Positions 4,981 to 5,633 of a DNA stretch of 5,633 nucleotides are shown in pieces. Location of the stretch: positions 1,468 to 7,100 of the forward strand of contig DDBK01000170.1 of the NCBI GenBank assembly GCA_002333095.1, given 5' to 3'. Each line of letters opens with the position of its first letter. Position 1 is the stretch's first letter. The position numbers and the translations under genes are program-made. This DNA is from Cellvibrionales bacterium UBA2034 (GTDB lineage: Bacteria > Pseudomonadota > Gammaproteobacteria > Pseudomonadales > UBA7239). The notes beneath the pieces were generated by a model. It searched no databases. It saw nothing but the letters and a program-made list of their open reading frames with translations, and was not told the origin of the DNA.

Positions 4981-5633
4981 ATGGAAAGTTTTGCAGAACT
5001 GTTTGAACAAAGCCTGAAAACCGTTGAAATGAGCCCCGGCTCGATTGTTACTGGCGTAATTATTGATATTGACAGTGATTGGGTCACCGTGCACGCGGGA
5101 CTGAAGTCAGAAGGTGTCATTCCACGTATCCAGTTTTTGAATGATCGCGGTGAATTTACCCTGAATATCGGTGATGAAGTGCAGGTTGCACTGGAAACCG
5201 TTGAAGATGGAATGGGCGAAACCAAACTATCGCGTGAAAAAGCCAAGCGTGTTGAAGCCTGGAAAGTTCTGGAAAAAGCATTTGCTGCTTCTGAAGCTGT
5301 TGTTGGTCTGATCAACGGCAAAGTCAAAGGTGGTTTTACTGTTGATGTTCAAGGGATCCGTGCATTTCTTCCCGGATCACTGGTTGATGTTCGCCCAGTG
5401 CGCGATACAACCCACATCGAAGGTAAGGAACTGGAATTCAAAGTTATCAAGCTCGATCAAAAACGCAATAACATTGTTGTCTCTCGTCGCGCTGTATTGG
5501 AAACTGCCAATAGTGCTGAGCGTGATGAACTGCTCGCAAATCTCCAGGAAGGGTCACGCGTTAAAGGCGTGGTTAAAAATCTTACTGACTACGGTGCATT
5601 CGTTGATCTGGGCGGCGTTGATGGTCTTCTGCA
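4981..5633 (+). CDS. rpsA: 30S ribosomal protein S1, N-terminal part
   Basis: The frame stays open from ATG 4981 to the end of the window (217 codons plus two bases), so the gene is cut at its 3' end; S1 in this group is about 555-560 residues. The start [12 protein letters not shown] matches the gammaproteobacterial S1 N-terminus that docks on ribosomal protein S2. Two S1/OB-type repeats are visible, roughly residues 20-86 and 104-170. The second contains [27 protein letters not shown] and KLDQKRNN, highly conserved in S1. A third repeat begins near 191 ([18 protein letters not shown]). In this family the first two repeats bind the ribosome and the later ones bind mRNA. The frame is closed upstream by TAA 4945-4947, and ATG 4981 has AGGTG five bases before it. 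S1 is known to repress its own translation in gammaproteobacteria, so the structured leader upstream may be its regulatory site. Confidence 0.97.
   Translation, partial: MESFAELFEQSLKTVEMSPGSIVTGVIIDIDSDWVTVHAGLKSEGVIPRIQFLNDRGEFTLNIGDEVQVALETVEDGMGETKLSREKAKRVEAWKVLEKAFAASEAVVGLINGKVKGGFTVDVQGIRAFLPGSLVDVRPVRDTTHIEGKELEFKVIKLDQKRNNIVVSRRAVLETANSAERDELLANLQEGSRVKGVVKNLTDYGAFVDLGGVDGLL

Noticed and set aside
4866..5327. 153-codon minus-strand open frame over the rpsA leader and 5' end
   Set aside because: It is antisense to the strongly conserved S1 coding sequence and spans the leader. Its translation has no recognisable motif and is rich in Ser and Thr, as expected from reverse reading of rpsA codons.
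1..5633. A novel defence, mobile or otherwise undescribed system
   Set aside because: All coding capacity is taken by six recognised housekeeping genes in a known conserved order. No inverted-repeat ends, integrase, transposase, spacer array or atypical gene is present.

Overview
The window is a compact, plus-strand block of six housekeeping genes: pheA (5' end cut off), hisC, tyrA, aroA, cmk and rpsA (3' end cut off). This is the gene order of the proteobacterial 'mixed-function supraoperon' (serC-pheA-hisC-tyrA-aroA-cmk-rpsA) known from pseudomonads and relatives. The P-protein, AroA and S1 sequences all read as gammaproteobacterial. S1 has the gamma-type [11 protein letters not shown] and KLDQKRNN segments and lacks the N-terminal extension and variant residues I associate with betaproteobacteria. 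Base composition is roughly balanced by eye. Pseudomonas itself is unlikely, because there tyrA and aroA are one fused gene and here they are two. I cannot name the genus.

Layout. Positions 1-829 hold the prephenate dehydratase and ACT regulatory domains of PheA. hisC follows after 22 bases, starting at ATG 852 (or GTG 843). tyrA starts inside the hisC stop (ATGA overlap at 1949-1952). aroA begins with GTG at 2867, 15 bases after the tyrA stop and in the same reading frame. cmk overlaps the aroA stop by one base (4171). A 141-base gap (4840-4980) is the only real intergenic region. It holds a 13-base direct repeat, two hairpins, a candidate extended -10 promoter and the rpsA ribosome binding site. 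rpsA starts at 4981 and runs off the end.

Function. AroA makes EPSP, the immediate precursor of chorismate. PheA converts chorismate through prephenate to phenylpyruvate, and TyrA converts prephenate to 4-hydroxyphenylpyruvate. HisC can aminate these keto acids to Phe and Tyr, besides serving histidine synthesis. Cmk supplies CDP/dCDP, and S1 is the mRNA-binding protein of the 30S ribosome, so amino-acid supply, nucleotide supply and translation capacity are physically linked.

I see no mobile element, CRISPR array, tRNA, rRNA or defence system, and no evidence of an undescribed system. The points most worth a second look are: tyrA and aroA separated by a single in-frame TGA; a Ser-Arg pair in TyrA at the position that sets NAD/NADP preference; a GC-rich long-range stem around the tyrA/aroA junction; and the structured rpsA leader with its repeat.
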